Shown: positions 11,017-24,300 of the stretch, in pieces
How the letters are laid out: each line of letters begins with the position of its first letter
How positions within the stretch are numbered: the first letter of the stretch is position 1
Assembly: GCA_016758965.1 (NCBI GenBank)
Contig: JAEPRB010000044.1
Coordinates: 144,351-208,350, forward strand
DNA from: Circinella minor
Taxonomy: Eukaryota; Mucoromycota; Mucoromycetes; Mucorales; Lichtheimiaceae
Length of the DNA stretch: 64,000 bases
Direction: 5' to 3'
Notes under the pieces: generated by a model
Seen by the model: only the letters and a program-made list of their open reading frames with translations
Database searches by the model: none
Told to the model about the DNA's origin: nothing
Translations under genes and position numbers: made by a program

Positions 11017-14000
11017 TTACTCCCTTCGGCTTAAACGGCGCGCAGTGTCTTCACGTGGTACACGTGTGCTTCGCTTTAAAGTTGCGCCAACAGTAGCTGA
11101 CCGTTGGAGACCAGGAGTAGATGTTGTGTTAATAGTATTGGATGAATTAGGATCTTGGAATAACCAATCTTGAGATGGTGGTGGAATAGTAGCGCTATTA
11201 ATAGTAGTGATAGGTGGAACAGGTCGGTCTCCATGTTGTTGGGTATTATCACATATAGTAGTGATTTCACTTGAAAGTTGGGTATCGACTTTGAGCCCGC
11301 GACCTTTCGAACCAGGTTTGAGCTTTGGCTGTTGGTCCATCTCAGCACTACAATTTCCCTCGTTGTCAGCTGCCAAATCATCGTCCTTCTCATGCTGCTC
11401 TTGTCGCTGTTCTAATGGATTGTGATGTTCTTCTTGAGGTGATATGTCGTCTTCCCCTACACCGTACTCAGGGTCTGATGCTTCTGTATTTGTAGGTGAC
11501 GAATTTGTATGAGCATACATAGAACTGGAAGGTGATGATGGTAAATCAAAGTCATACTGTTCTTCATGGAAGCCGTATTCAATAACACCTGTAATGGCCG
11601 ATGCACCACGAAGATCTTTATCTGCAAAGAGTGTTTCACAGTTCACAATCAAATCTTCCAAAACACAGTCGCTATACCATTCTCCAGGCGATCGTTGTGC
11701 TTGATTATGATCTTGAAAAATAGCCGGTGTAAACATCAATGACAAATTTTTAATAGTCATCTTGTTTTTCTCGACAAAAGATTCCAATCTAATAACAATA
11801 ATATATTCATACCAATAATAATTAGACTACAAGAATCAATCCAGCTTGCACATACTTGCATATAGGTGTACCTCCTATCTCCTCCTTTTTTAACTCTTTC
11901 CCCTATATTACACTTACTTTGTTAGATGCTCGATCAATATCTTTAAAGTATCATAATTTGCCGGTGGTAGTTTTAAAATACGCGTTAACAGGTTCATCAA
12001 TCGTAACTCTTTGTCCGGAATTTCTATTCATTAAAGCAAAAATGGAAAAAAAAATAGTTTATGGGTTATTAACTGAGCTATGCGTATAAAATAATAGCAA
12101 CGCCCACAAAAACAGAAAATAAGATTATTTACGAGAGTAAGTCACACGATCACCAACCTTGAATGGAAATAGTGGAGATGCCAGGTCGCGCAGAAAAACT
12201 TTCAATAGTGATGCAACACTAAATATATCTTCTGGCACACCATTTTGACCAAGTACAACTGAGTCTTCATCACGTTCAAAAGCATGTTTGAGTTTATCAA
12301 TATTAATTTGTTTTCCCGATATCCGATAGATTCCTTCACGTTCTAATCCACCCTGTCTTTCGATTGCTTCAATACATTTCGTTACAAGTAGAGGGGGAGA
12401 TCGTTGATGCTGTTGTGCATATTCCATAAGTGAAGTGCCAAACATTAAAACTATATATAACATAACACGTGTTAATATTCAAAATATATAACAAAATGGT
12501 ATATTTGCTGTAAGTATATCTTTTGTTATTATTACATCTGCATTCACCAACGTGAAAATTGTTGTAATAAATAGGCTCAGGCATTGGATGTCGGCTCCGA
12601 TCCAACATATCTCGGTAGAGAGCAGAGTCGCGGTCAGGATCAAAGTTTAATGAATTTTGTGTGCTGCGAATCATTTCACTAAATCCATTAAACTTATCTG
12701 CTTCCACATTCATAATGGCTGCCATACAATTTTTCATCATTGCTGTTTTTTCCGCAAGCTGTTCTTGTGCTGTTTTAATTGCTGCTTCATTTGACATGGC
12801 TTGTCGTTTACTTAACGCATCCAATTTTCGCACCATCTTACGATACTCTTTATCTGTAGACGAAAAGTCCAAGTTATCAATAATTATTCAGATAGATCGA
12901 GTATAGATCATAACTTTATTTTTTCTGCTGATATGTATATTCGTTCTTTTTTTTTATATAATTACCTGCATCTACTACTTCAACTTTAAGCTTAGCTGTC
13001 CGTGCGCTTTGTTTTACTGGGTCGGGAAATTGATTATTATTATTATTTCCCATATGGGAAATTTTGTTAACAAAACGTTCAATTCTTCGATTAGGAACAG
13101 TAGGTGTGGATGGTGTTGGTGGGAAGTGTTCTGGTTGTTGCTGTTGTTTTGCCATAGCTGGGGTAGCATTTAAAGAATGTTTTTTATTATCGTCATCATC
13201 GGTTGTACTGTTGGAAACAGTTGGAACTGGAGGGAAAAGACCAGTTGAACTATTGGAACGGTATGAGGGCATAGGAGACATTGGTGTACTTGGAATAGCG
13301 GCGTTGGCGATCCTTTCAATTTCCTGCCATTTTTGTGTATATGCTTCTCTTGCCTATTTTTATTTTTAAAGAGATATATTAAATTTTCGTCGATCCTTTT
13401 TTCAATAATCCCCTTTTTTTTTCTAGAAAACTTACAGCAGGTACTTCATGTAATCGAGTTTGAAGATATTGTGTATTCATATGACGCATATTTTTTCTAC
13501 GTAATCGTCGTGCTCGATCATGTTGTTCCTGTATTAGAAAAAACGAGTTATTTTATTTTTGAATTCCGTTTTTAATAAAAAAGAAAGATCGAGTAACACA
13601 AAGTTATATTGTATCAAAATACCTTGAGTTCAGCGAGGGCTTGTAGCTGACCCTTGATGGTCTGTATATAATGTGTCCGCATTGGTCTCTGGTTAACACT
13701 CATATCGACATGTGCCTTAAGACCATGATATAATGTTGTTGATTTATTTAAATCACGAGGCGGAGTATTATGTTGTAGTGAACCGATAATTTTATCCAAC
13801 GAGTTTTGATATCCTTCTTCCAATTCAACCCTATATTAATTTTATATGAGTATTCTTGGATCAAATTACTATGTGCTGTTGTTACTAGTCAACAATCTCA
13901 CGTTTAATTCTTCTCTTTCACTTACCGTTGTCGTAAATACGCAATAAACCGACCTAAATCATCACTTGAGTCTTTCATAATAGTATCCACTGCGGCTGAT

Positions 14001-14280
14001 TGTGAATATACCATTTGTTCCAATTGAGCGTCCACTACAGGTAGCTATATATATATATAAGTGCTTTTTTCGTTAATATTCTCGGTCTTCAATAAAAGAA
14101 TCAGGTGAAATAAATAATACTTGTTGTGAATTCAAGTAATGAAAATAAAACACCAAAACATTACTATTCGACTTTTAGTTTTACCTGTGACGGGTGTACC
14201 ATCTTGATGGCATGAGTGGACACTGCAAAACTTTTGCGAGTGTTCTTTTTTTGTTTCTTCTCTTGGTCCAAACTTTGCAT
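11017..14280 (-). CDS. F-BAR plus RhoGAP domain protein
   Basis: Rho-family GTPase-activating protein, 801 aa, in nine exons: 14185-14280, 13926-14044, 13623-13830, 13436-13528, 12966-13353, 12548-12853, 12133-12450, 11918-12023 and 11017-11788. All junctions are GT-AG and the phases agree. Residues 1-200 and about 300-390 are charged and helical (for example the exon 3 stretch with YQTIKGQLQALAELK-like heptads), consistent with an F-BAR/BAR membrane-binding module. They are split by a low-complexity Ser/Pro/Gln insert. The RhoGAP domain spans about 407-585: FGTSLMEY at its start, the arginine finger R446 in GIYRISG, then VFLRDLASPLFPF, LPPANYDTL and NKMTIKNLSLMFTPAIF. The C-terminal 220 residues are acidic/polar and unstructured. 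The layout recalls Rgd1-type proteins that control actin and polarity. Which Rho it acts on is not shown. Confidence 0.92.
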
Positions 14281-14896
14281 GGATTAGTTAATTAACATGG
14301 AATTATCGAAAAAAATAAAATTAAAAAAAAAAAGGTTTAAGATTATTGACACGGTTAAAAGAAATAAAGAAGAAAGGGTGAGTATTGGTTTGGAATAATA
14401 ATAGCGTAATAAAAAGTTAAAAATAAATTATAAGGGAATTCGGAATGTTTCAAAGCAATTTGAACATTTTGGCTGGTGTAACCATTTGTATACTTAATTC
14501 TTCTCAGTGTTAATAGAATTTGGGATGATCATCACGTCACACACGAAAAAAGTGGGGTTGAAAAAAAAAATAATACCGTTTTAAGTTGAATATTACAATT
14601 ACAAAAGCAAATATTTAATTTAAAAAAGTTTATATGTGGTAATAATACTTTTGAATAAGGAATAATCTTGAGTGCACCATTTGGATTCAATTACATTTCT
14701 CATTCCATTGACTCAAAACTCTTTCATGATTCTGTTACGTTTTTGTGATAATAAAAACATAAATAAAGCAACCCTTTCACCCCCACCCTCTACAATCTTT
14801 TTATATACCTTATTGTTCTTGCTAAATAAAACCCCCTATATTTGATACATTTTTGCTATTTTTATCTTGTCAGGAACCAAATATTTGTTTGTTTTT

Positions 14897-15113
14897 TTCC
14901 TGATGATTATTCTCGCAGCTGAATTATTTTTCACTTTGGGGTACACTGTAAATTTTATGTTTGAAGCTTGATTATTTTCAATTTTGCGCTGTTTATAGTA
15001 CTCATATACAAGGATTCCCACAAAGTTTGAAAATAATCAGGCACAAACATAAAAATTACAGTGTACGCCAAAGTGTAAAAAAAAAATTAATTCGGCCGGG
15101 AATCGTCAGGAAT
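14897..15113. repeat. Inverted repeat with about 85-bp arms (degenerate hairpin element)
   Basis: Left arm about 14897-14982 and right arm about 15027-15113 are diverged inverted copies. Shared blocks in order: TTCCTGA-GATT, GAATTA, CACTTTGG-GTACACTGTAA, TTTATGTTTG and TGATTATTTTCAA, with an unpaired centre of about 45 bp. No coding potential was seen. It looks like an old MITE or the ends of a deleted DNA transposon. Confidence 0.7.
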
Positions 15114-15141
15114 AATTTTAATACCTGAAATTTGGATCACT

Positions 15142-15296
15142 GGGTCTATTCAAGTTCACAAGATGTTTTTTTTAAAAGTTTTTCTTTTTTAGGGAAAACG
15201 TTCACCAGGAACCTTTTGCCTAAAAAAGAAAACCCCTCTCTACTTTTTCCTTTTTCCGATAAAAAATAAAAATTTATTTGGGAACTTGAGTAGACC
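15142..15296. repeat. 155-bp inverted-repeat element
   Basis: GGTCTATTCAAGTTC (15143-15157) pairs with GAACTTGAGTAGACC (15282-15296), 14 of 15 matching. Inside, TTTTCTTTTTTAGG-like and CCTAAAAAAGAAAA sequences (about 15182-15235) form a second pairing. It is small, non-coding and lies 30 bp from the previous hairpin, so the two may share a history. Confidence 0.5.
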
Positions 15297-16613
15297 TATA
15301 ACTGCCAATATAAGCTCTTTTTTATTTATTTATTTACAAACTCGGTCTTAATGTTTCTTGCGAACCATTATTCTCTATGTAATTTTAAATTAACTCAAAA
15401 CTATCAAAAAATTCTTTGGTATAGTAATTCGACCATACTTACCGATGTTACTAATAATGGAAATAGTACTATAGGGTGAATATATCAGATAAAGGAAGAC
15501 ACTCATCTAATTAGAATTTTAATAATTATTGATAAACTGTTTCGCTCGGTATAATATAACACATGGATTGTAAAATCAAATAGTAGAATCTCGATTACAA
15601 CAATATTTATTATGATATCTGGTAGCTAATAAATGATACTTTTTTTCTTTATAACGACTTTTGATACCTTTCTCTCTCTTTCTGTATTTTCTCTTCTCTT
15701 CGAATTAAAATCTTTACTATATTATCATTACAAACAATATTAAATAGATTGTCATTATATCAAAAAATCTTTATCAGGTATCATGCACCTACATGTATTT
15801 TATCAAATGTCTGGTTATCGAAATGCCAAGAACATAAATAAAGAATAAAATCTATAAATTATATAATAAAGTCTCATGATGATTTCAAAATATGTACCAG
15901 GTTAAAAAAATGTGAAAAGTTTACCGGGAAAAAAAGGCCGGCATAATATGTATTTTTGTTATAATTTTGTCACTAAGGTCTTCTGATTTTCTTCATATGA
16001 ATGTAATAAAGTCAATAATTGGTTTTATGTATACAGCGGAATTATAGTATTATTATTATTACGTCTAGTATATATATGTATGATTACTACGTTGTCGACA
16101 GTATAAAACCTAATGCTTTTTGGACATGTTGTGTAACTTAAGTCGTTCTGATACTTATTTTGCATGTGCGTATTAATTTATAAGCAATGGATAAAAAAAG
16201 TAATTGGATATAATATTATTTTTATTAAAACATTAACCTAATAATTCGTGACACGTAAGTATAGTTTATAAACATTTAAAGTTTTGATTTTTTCATCTTA
16301 GACTCATCTGAAAATCAGCATATGTTTTTATTTTGTCATGATAAATGGATGATGGTTCATATTTTTTATTTTATTTTTTTTGCAAGAGAAATAAATAAAT
16401 GTAGATAATAATACAGAATGCAAGGAATGTGGATATAATAATAAAAATATATGCATGATACAGTAATAGGGAGATAAGGAAGATAGCGGCTGTAAATGAT
16501 GATGAAGGAGATGTATTTTGTACGACGAAATGAAGAAAAAAAATAGCGATAATGACAGTATTTATACGAAAAGAAAAAAAAGGTTAAGAGAATATAATAA
16601 ACAAAAAGGAGAG

Positions 16614-18140
16614 CTATGGATTATTAGTAACAGATAGCATAAAGGATGTTGGCGTGCATACATAACTATGCCAATCAAATGTAGAATGATGCTGGACACA
16701 TTGTGCACAAAACATTTCTACACGCTGTTCATATTCATCTTCATCCAATCCCATGGCGGGTCCAAAATGGGGTTTGATTAGCTCAAAAGCTCGTAAAAGT
16801 ACTGCCATTGATTGATCACTTAGTCGATCTTTTTGACCTATTGTTACAGATTAATAAAATAAACTCTTTCAATAATAAGCCAAGTATGAAAATATAAGAA
16901 ATATTTACCAAAATCAATAGTAACTCGTTTATGATCTAATGTCTGGAGTCCTTCATTATCGAGAATTTGAGGGATTTTTTCCGCTAGGTCAAAATCTTTA
17001 TCAACAACGATACAAATTTTTTTCACTAAATAATTATAAAATAAATATAATAATGAGATAGGTGATTAAATGAACATTATCATCAAGTATAACAACATAC
17101 ATGTTTCAGCAAATGAATCGATCAAAACAGAGCCTTCTGGTTTAAAATGAGGTTCAAGAACTTGAATAACACCTCCTGGTTTTAATACACGACGCATTTC
17201 CCGTAACAATTGCGCCCAATTTCCTACTCCAAAACGAAATCCTAAGGCGCGACCATAGATAACATCAAAACTATTCGCTGGAAACGGCAATGCTCCTTTA
17301 TTAATTTCAACAGCATGAAATTGAACATTTTTTTTCGTGAGAAGTTGGGGTGATGGGGATAATTCATGTGGGGTATCAACACCAAAGTATTGACAATTTG
17401 GAAACTGTGCTGCCATATCCTGTAATAATAATAGTATAAAAAATAATAAGATAGGTGGTACGCGCGCTAAAATTTGTAAGCTATGACCAAAGAAGACCAA
17501 AAAACAAATCATGCACAAAAATTTAGGTACCCCACACCCTTTTTTCATCATATTATAAAAAAAATTCATAATTGTTTTTGTCATACCGTGATCCATGGCC
17601 CATTTCCACAACCGATTTCAGCTACTCGAGCACCTGCCTTTAGTTTGGGTTGTACACCTGCTGCCACGTTTCTATTGTAACCATATTTGTAATGATGTGT
17701 CAGCTTTCAAAGAAGTTCAACGTTATACCTGTATATTTATTGTTACCAGTGTTACATATAATCTGTTTTACTATGCTTACCCCCGAAATATTTTTTTTAT
17801 AGTGAGATGAAGCTATATTAAGAGAAAGACAAGAACAAAAAAAAAAAGAATATAATCTCAAAGCGCGTAAGTTAAACCGACGATCTTTTCTTGCTATCTA
17901 TAATATAGGAGCTTTATTTTTTTTCCCGCTTCTTTCTCAACCTGATATTGCTTACCGAGAAAAATCGATCTTCTACGTCCCAGTCATGGGGGAGAAAAAC
18001 ACTGTCGGTCTGCAGCGCATAGTCGTCTGACCGTCTAATAGGTCCAGTTAATGTTCGTCTTCTTTGTGGAGCACCAAGAGGTGCTTGTTGCCTTTGTTGT
18101 AACGAAACACTGACTGCAGGTATATTATCACCGCTAAGGC

Positions 18141-18183
<43 letters not shown>

Positions 18184-18432
18184 GATGTTGCTACTGTTGT
18201 TGCTTTCATTATTTTCTGGTAAAAAAAGTAGTTGAGGCCGAGCTGGACTATAACTAGCAGCTCGTTCAGATAAAGAACTATAAGCAGGTCGAGAAGTGGA
18301 CGACTGTGATTTTTGTCGCGTTGGGGATGGTGGTTCTACAGAGAGTTGTCGACATTTGAGGTTGGTATTAGCATGGTCGACCATTATTGAGCCTTTTGAA
18401 TGATTTTTTCGTTTTGATTGTGCAGCGCCCAT
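16614..18432 (-). CDS. SAM-dependent methyltransferase with N-myristoylation signal and polyAsn linker
   Basis: 417 aa. Exons: 17956-18432, 17587-17703, 17101-17419, 16909-17025 and 16614-16837. The N-terminus MGAAQSKRK fits an N-myristoylation signal (Gly2, Ser6, basic residues after), suggesting membrane attachment. Residues 10-140 are disordered, with a run of about 14 asparagines near 85-98. The class I methyltransferase fold begins at the exon 1/2 junction (DRFFSLTHHYKYGYN). Motif I is AEIGCGNGPWIT (187-198), followed by YFGVDTP (the acidic residue that binds SAM ribose), ALPFPANSFDVIYGR and a post-II block LREMRRVLKPGGVIQVLEPH. Substrate is unknown. Mucoromycete genomes carry many such proteins with disordered N-termini. 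The start is the only ATG upstream of the linker. Confidence 0.88.
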
Positions 18433-19259
18433 TATTGTGATGCTGTCTATTGTAACAGAAAAATGCAGAAAAGAAAAAGAAAAAAGAGGAGGACGAAAAA
18501 AATAATTAGGACCATTTACATACTCTAAAATATGTTTGGCTTCCGATAAGTGTTATAATAATAGATACAATAGTAATAATTGTAATAATAATATGTATTG
18601 GGAAATTCCTGTTCCCCGATTTAATATATATTTAATGAAAATAGCCAACTCCAGCCAACTGGAAGGATGATCTGGTACTACCAATCTAGGTGACAAGACA
18701 ATTTACACAAGCGTTTACTACTGGGTGGAAAATGGGAAAGTGTGCGGGGTTTGATGGTTTTACAAGTAAATTGGCCGAGAACCAAATAGCAGAAAAAAAA
18801 TTATAATATGAAAAAGGGGACTAAAAAGATAGGTCCGCTTTTGCTTTGGTGTGTTTTGTGTGAGAGTTTTGTTGAAGGGTGTGTGGCAAAGATGGAACGA
18901 TCTTGCGTGGGGCTGGTAAAATAACTCGTGTACATCTTCTATCATCTACAGGCTGGATTATGTAATAAATCTAACTTGAAAATAAAAAGGTATTAACCTT
19001 TTTTTTTTCTATTTTACAAAATATAAAATGATAATGGTACAGTAGACGACCCAAGAAAAAAAGTACAGCTGAGACACTTTTTTCTTTTCATCTTGTATAG
19101 AATAGTATATGTATACACAAATTGGTGATAGTGCTGATAATGAATAAATAGAAAATAAAGAGTGGTTAAAAACGTGGCTCCAGTATAAAATAGCTAGGAC
19201 TATGCAAGCATATATAAAAAAAAAATTGCACTGCTTCTTCTTGTCGATCCCGCCATTTA
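18433..19259. other. 827-bp spacer
   Basis: Promoter of the methyltransferase gene and 3' side of the arrestin gene. No gene or repeat of note seen. Confidence 0.5.
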
Positions 19260-21325
19260 TCACATATGCGGAGAAGGATAATGAGATAAGTCATCGTCAA
19301 TAAATGCTGCAGGTGGAGCACCTTCATGAAGCACTTCGTAATAACTTGGTAACTTTTCAGGCAAATGGCTGCAATCATTGTCAGTAGAACGCTGAGTTTG
19401 ATCTGCAGTAATTATATTTATCCAATCGTCGCTGTCGTTACCATGATTCCACTCTCCTGAATCTTGTTCATCAGGTTGCTGTTGTCCTGGTGCAACAAAT
19501 GTCGGCATAGGAATTTCTTCTCCATTGTTGTTAACAGGGACTGTTCCGATGATAATGGGAAAGCTAAGTGACATTTTTCGTATTTCAGGATCTTGAAAGT
19601 GAACAATCACGCGAATTTTGTGGGTTATCTTTAATGAGAGGGTATCGATATCTTGAGCAATATGAGGCGAGTGAGTGGGGAGTGATAAAGGGAGGTTGCC
19701 AATATCGTCTTGCTCTGGATCAATGACATGTTTTATAGCTATTCATTTGTTATATATGTTATACACAAGTCAGTAAAAAGAAAAAATCCATTTAGAAGTT
19801 TAAACTCTTGGCGTCAAATTTAAAATCAAGGGGTTCAAACAAACAAACAGAAAAGAATATAATATAATTTAAATCCTAAGCAAATCATTCCACTCTTTTT
19901 TTTTTTGTTGCCTCCTTGTCCCCCTTCGTCTCCTTTATTTTCATCAGTTTATCGTGTCAAACTTACTTATTGGTCTTGACGATTTTTGAACAAGTGTTTC
20001 AGGCGGTAATGGGTCATATTCTCGGATTCTTCCTGCGCGCAACCTGTTTATATATTATATACGTAAATAATAATTTCAGTGAAAGCATATCAACTTTCCA
20101 AATATAAACACTTAAACCGATATAAACCCCTTAAAACTGTTTTATTTTTGTTATTGATCCTCTCACAATAATAATAAATGATAACATACGGATATTTTTC
20201 AATTTGTTCCAAATAAACCTCAATGCATGCAATAGCAGCTTGATCACGTAAAGGTGTAAAATGACATACAAGGTTAAATTTTTTCTTTTGAAGACATAAA
20301 TATTTTGTCATGGAAACTTCGTATTGTAAGTGGCGTTCTCTACATCCACGGTATCGTATCCGTTGCTGGTATTCAAGGATCTGCAGGCTGCCGTGATCGT
20401 GGCAAAACACGTGAATTGGCTTTATACTACGCAGCAATTTTTGTTTATGTTTGGAAAATGGTATTTGTTGTTGTTGCTGTCCCTCCTGATAAGTTAGTTC
20501 GGCTTCTGTATATTCTTGGGACCCTTGTGACACGAATAACCGTGACCCATTGTTAGATAATATGGAAGCTGGTGTTGTCAATAATCGTTGTTGTCGTTGA
20601 TGACGCCGTGATGAAGAATTTTGTGTTGAAATAGAAGATGACGATGAACGACTAAATCGTCGAACAGCCGCTATTCTAGATGTTGTACTGTTGTGGTCAG
20701 TTTTGTTACTGGGGTTGCTAGCTGTAAGAAAACTAAATGATGCACTGGAACGAGCGTTCCAATACGTGATCTTGGCAATTTCTCTAAGCGAAGCTAAACG
20801 CAATTTCGCAGAGAGCTCGTAACTTATAGAGTGGCGTGGTAATAACATGGAGGGAGGTAGTTGATCGGCATTGTGGATCGTTAATTCAAATGGGTATCGT
20901 GTTACACCAGCTGGGAGGGATCTTGGTGGCAATGATTTATTGTTATTATTGTTGTTGAATAAATGGATTTGTTCTCGTATAATGACTTGACTACCACTGG
21001 CATAACCCATAGCCGCATTTAATGCACGTCGAGTTATACGGTCAACCACTGTTATGTTGCTATTACTATGTAGTACAGCCACGGGCCAAAGCTGGACATC
21101 ATTTTCATCAATTAAAGGCTCTGTAGTACGTAAAATATCATTGGATATAATGTTACGGACCATGCCTTTCAGTTGGATTGTAATTTGACGAACTTGGATC
21201 GGTCGTAATAATGTAAGTTGAACATGACCTTTTAATATTACTGTTTCATTAGGTAACATATTTTCACCAGTGAAAAGATGAACTGAATCAGTCTCAGGTT
21301 GGATATCGATGGAGATGGCCGACAT
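19260..21325 (-). CDS. Arrestin-domain protein (ART-like trafficking adaptor)
   Basis: 563 aa in three exons: 20190-21325, 19967-20043 and 19260-19738. An arrestin-N-like beta-sandwich starts close to residue 1 (SVHLFTGENMLPNETVILKG, then LLRPIQVRQITIQLKGMVR and GVTRYPFELTIHNADQLPPS). A low-complexity Ser/Arg/Gln insert occupies about 215-290. The arrestin-C part follows (YQQRIRYRGCR to IEVYLEQIEKYP, then RIREYDPLPPE). The acidic C-terminus contains LPSYYEV, a PSY-type site comparable to the PY motifs with which fungal arrestins recruit Rsp5 ubiquitin ligase. Expected role: guiding ubiquitylation and endocytosis of plasma-membrane transporters. Cargo is unknown. Confidence 0.88.
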
Positions 21326-24300
21326 TATTGCATAAAACTATTAACTATCTTTTTTTTATTGTTTGTAATTGCTGTGCGTAAATAATATTGCTAAAAATCT
21401 AAAACATAGAAAGTATAAAAAAAAAAGTAAAAGAAAGAAATAAACGAAAAAAAAAAAAAAAGAAAAGCAAGAATAAAAAGAATAAAAGCTTATAATAGCA
21501 TGTATAAGCCAGATTCCGAGCGCGGGTTTACGTTTTCCTGTGTTGTAGAGGAAAAAAGGCATGGCACAAAGCCATTAAACAGGAATCAAATAAACATAAT
21601 AAAAGGGGGATCAAGTTTGTTGCTGAGGAGATCACATGGCACTATTTTGGCTATCAAACTTTCCAAATTAGTTTCTATGAATTCTAATTTTCTGGTCCTA
21701 TTTCCATTCGTTACGTATCAGCTCTTTATTTATTTATTGTTTCTTTAGTCCCCTTAAAGTTTAAATGTGATTTAAAGACCTTATTTTTCTTTATAAGAAG
21801 CGATACCCGAACAAAGCCAAAACGAGGTACTCAATACATATCCTAAATCTAGCCCACCCGCTCTTTTTTCTTTTTGTAACCCTGCAGCAAAAGCATAGGT
21901 GCCCATACTTTAGAACCGTAGACAAAAAAAAAAAAAAAAGAAGAAGGGAGACCTACTCACCATAAATTTCCCACAACAAAACGAAAAAGGGATTTGATGA
22001 TGTACATAATGATTTTTTAAACATGCGAATAAGAAGAGACTATTATCAATTTATTGTGGAACAGCCATATTGTGTAACGGTGACGCAGATAAAAGAAAAT
22101 AATACCCAATGTGATAATAGAAATATGAGATTCTTAATCAGTTTCAATAAACTTTATATGTAAAGATGGAATGGCTCATCACCTATCACCAGGTTTTTTT
22201 TAAGAATTTCAGCAGCCTTTAACTTTCATTATATCTATTATTTCAAGTAGAATTCTTGAATTTCTTATTTTGTCGGAAGTACATTTCCGTTTATAATCTA
22301 AATTGCTATTATTTGTGGAGTCCACAAGAAGTCTAATATTCTACTATTGTGTCATGTTCCCATTGTAATGGTTTATTCAAGTGGCCTGGCTGTCATAATA
22401 TCACTCCTCCATTTATAATTTAGGCGATTTCCTATGGCGCTCTTGGCGTTATTAGTAGACCCGGCTCAAGATGCTAGATTACTTGTTGACGCCAGTATTA
22501 ATTTATGCATTCTGTTACCAGCTGTGTGTATACTTTAACTGGGTGCATTATGTATTAATAGTGAGAGTGACGGGGCATGCTATAAGACTACATTGGGCCA
22601 AGGAGAACAGTAGGGAATTAAGGAGGAAAAGAACCTTTCTGATCTAACTATACTTGCTGTTGTCGATCATCGCCACAGTAAATAATCATTATGGTATCAA
22701 ACAACGTTATTTCTTTATGAGAAATATGATAATCGTCCCATCTTGTTAATATAATAAATAGAATATACACCAATTATTCCGTCTTATCCAAGTTATCAGC
22801 ATCTTGAAAACTCTATTCAGTATCTTTTCAAAAAGAAAATTCAATTAAAGCATGCAACATGCATATGGTACTGATTACAATGATAATGTTCATTGAAATG
22901 AGAACAGCCATCATTCTTTTTAAGCAAGTCACCAACAAAAAAAATTGATACGTAACAACCTGTAAAGATGATTGATTAGCTGCCACAAAGAAAAAAAGGC
23001 TAACAAAAAAAGTTCATATAATATACAATGAAATAACAAGATATAAATAAGTAACTTGATTTAAATATCCATAAACTCAATCCTGTTGATTTATTAATCT
23101 CTCTTTTCAAATCGAAAAGAAATAAGTAATACACTCTATAAATAATGGATTAAAAAAAAGTTCATGCTCTCTTTTATATCCAAGAATAGTAATAACTATA
23201 TTTTCATGGGTTTTACACACGCATACGTATTATATATTTTCTTGTCAATGTTAACTTAACAGCTTATTGGTCTTCCAGTTGTACACCCATTTAACGTTTT
23301 CTTTACTGAATACAGTAGGTGTTACTGGCGTGATAGTATTTACTGTGACTTTATCGCTATATAATACATATTATTTACTCACTCATATCCTGTAAGTTAC
23401 CATGTGTACAGCACCAGTCCCACAAGGTTACATATTTCATAAATTCCTGTATTTTTTTTATCATTATTTTTATTATATACATGCTTAATTGTTCAGATAT
23501 AAATTAAATGAGAAAACCCGAAAATTTTTATAAATGCCTCATGTTGATCATTTTAAAAGAAAAATAAATATAAACATATTACACGTGGTAATCAGTGCTG
23601 CATGTCCAAGTTCACCTGACGAACATCGAGCAGACGTTTTAAGATTTTTGTATAATTATGATAGTATAACTTCTATTACGCCGAGTGGCTTTTTTATGCA
23701 TAACAATCGGCTTTGCACAAATGGGGATCCATTTCTTGGATTTACACTGTAAATTTTTACTTTCATAAACTTACTTCCCTAACGAAAAAGACTTGTTTGT
23801 TGACACTGTTTCACTGTTTACATAATAAATTATATATACAGTAACATTTAATTTGCATATTTATATATACTTTTTATGTACAAATTATCATTGGTATTTT
23901 TTTAAGTTATTCTTTCTTGTTTGGTTAGTTGACCTTTCCTCATCATTTCTTAATCATTATGCTTCGCTTACGTACTTTTTTACGTAATAATAAATCTAGT
24001 AAAATTTGAGAACCGACAGTATGGTATAGATAATGATGGGAAAGAGCAAACTGATCTGATTGCATCATTTGATTTTGTTGTGACAAAGCTGACAGCTCAC
24101 GTTACTTTTTATCCTTTGTTGGATAAATTTTAAAAATAGTTGACGTAAACAAGATATAATAAAATCCTGTCATCCCCCCCGCCAGAAAAAAAGTAAGTGC
24201 AGGCCTTTTTAATCCTTTATAATAAACAGTTTTACGATTTTTAATACAATAATGAATATATAACTATAATTTTCAACTATTAGATATATTTATACTGTAA

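Larger units (their letters stand above)
14281..16613. other. 2.3-kb spacer with two hairpin elements
   Basis: It holds the two inverted-repeat elements described separately. Otherwise AT-rich, with no supportable gene. Confidence 0.5.

Noticed and set aside
23534..23752. 72-codon plus-strand ORF
   Set aside because: No domain, promoter or neighbouring exon; within the length expected by chance in AT-rich DNA.
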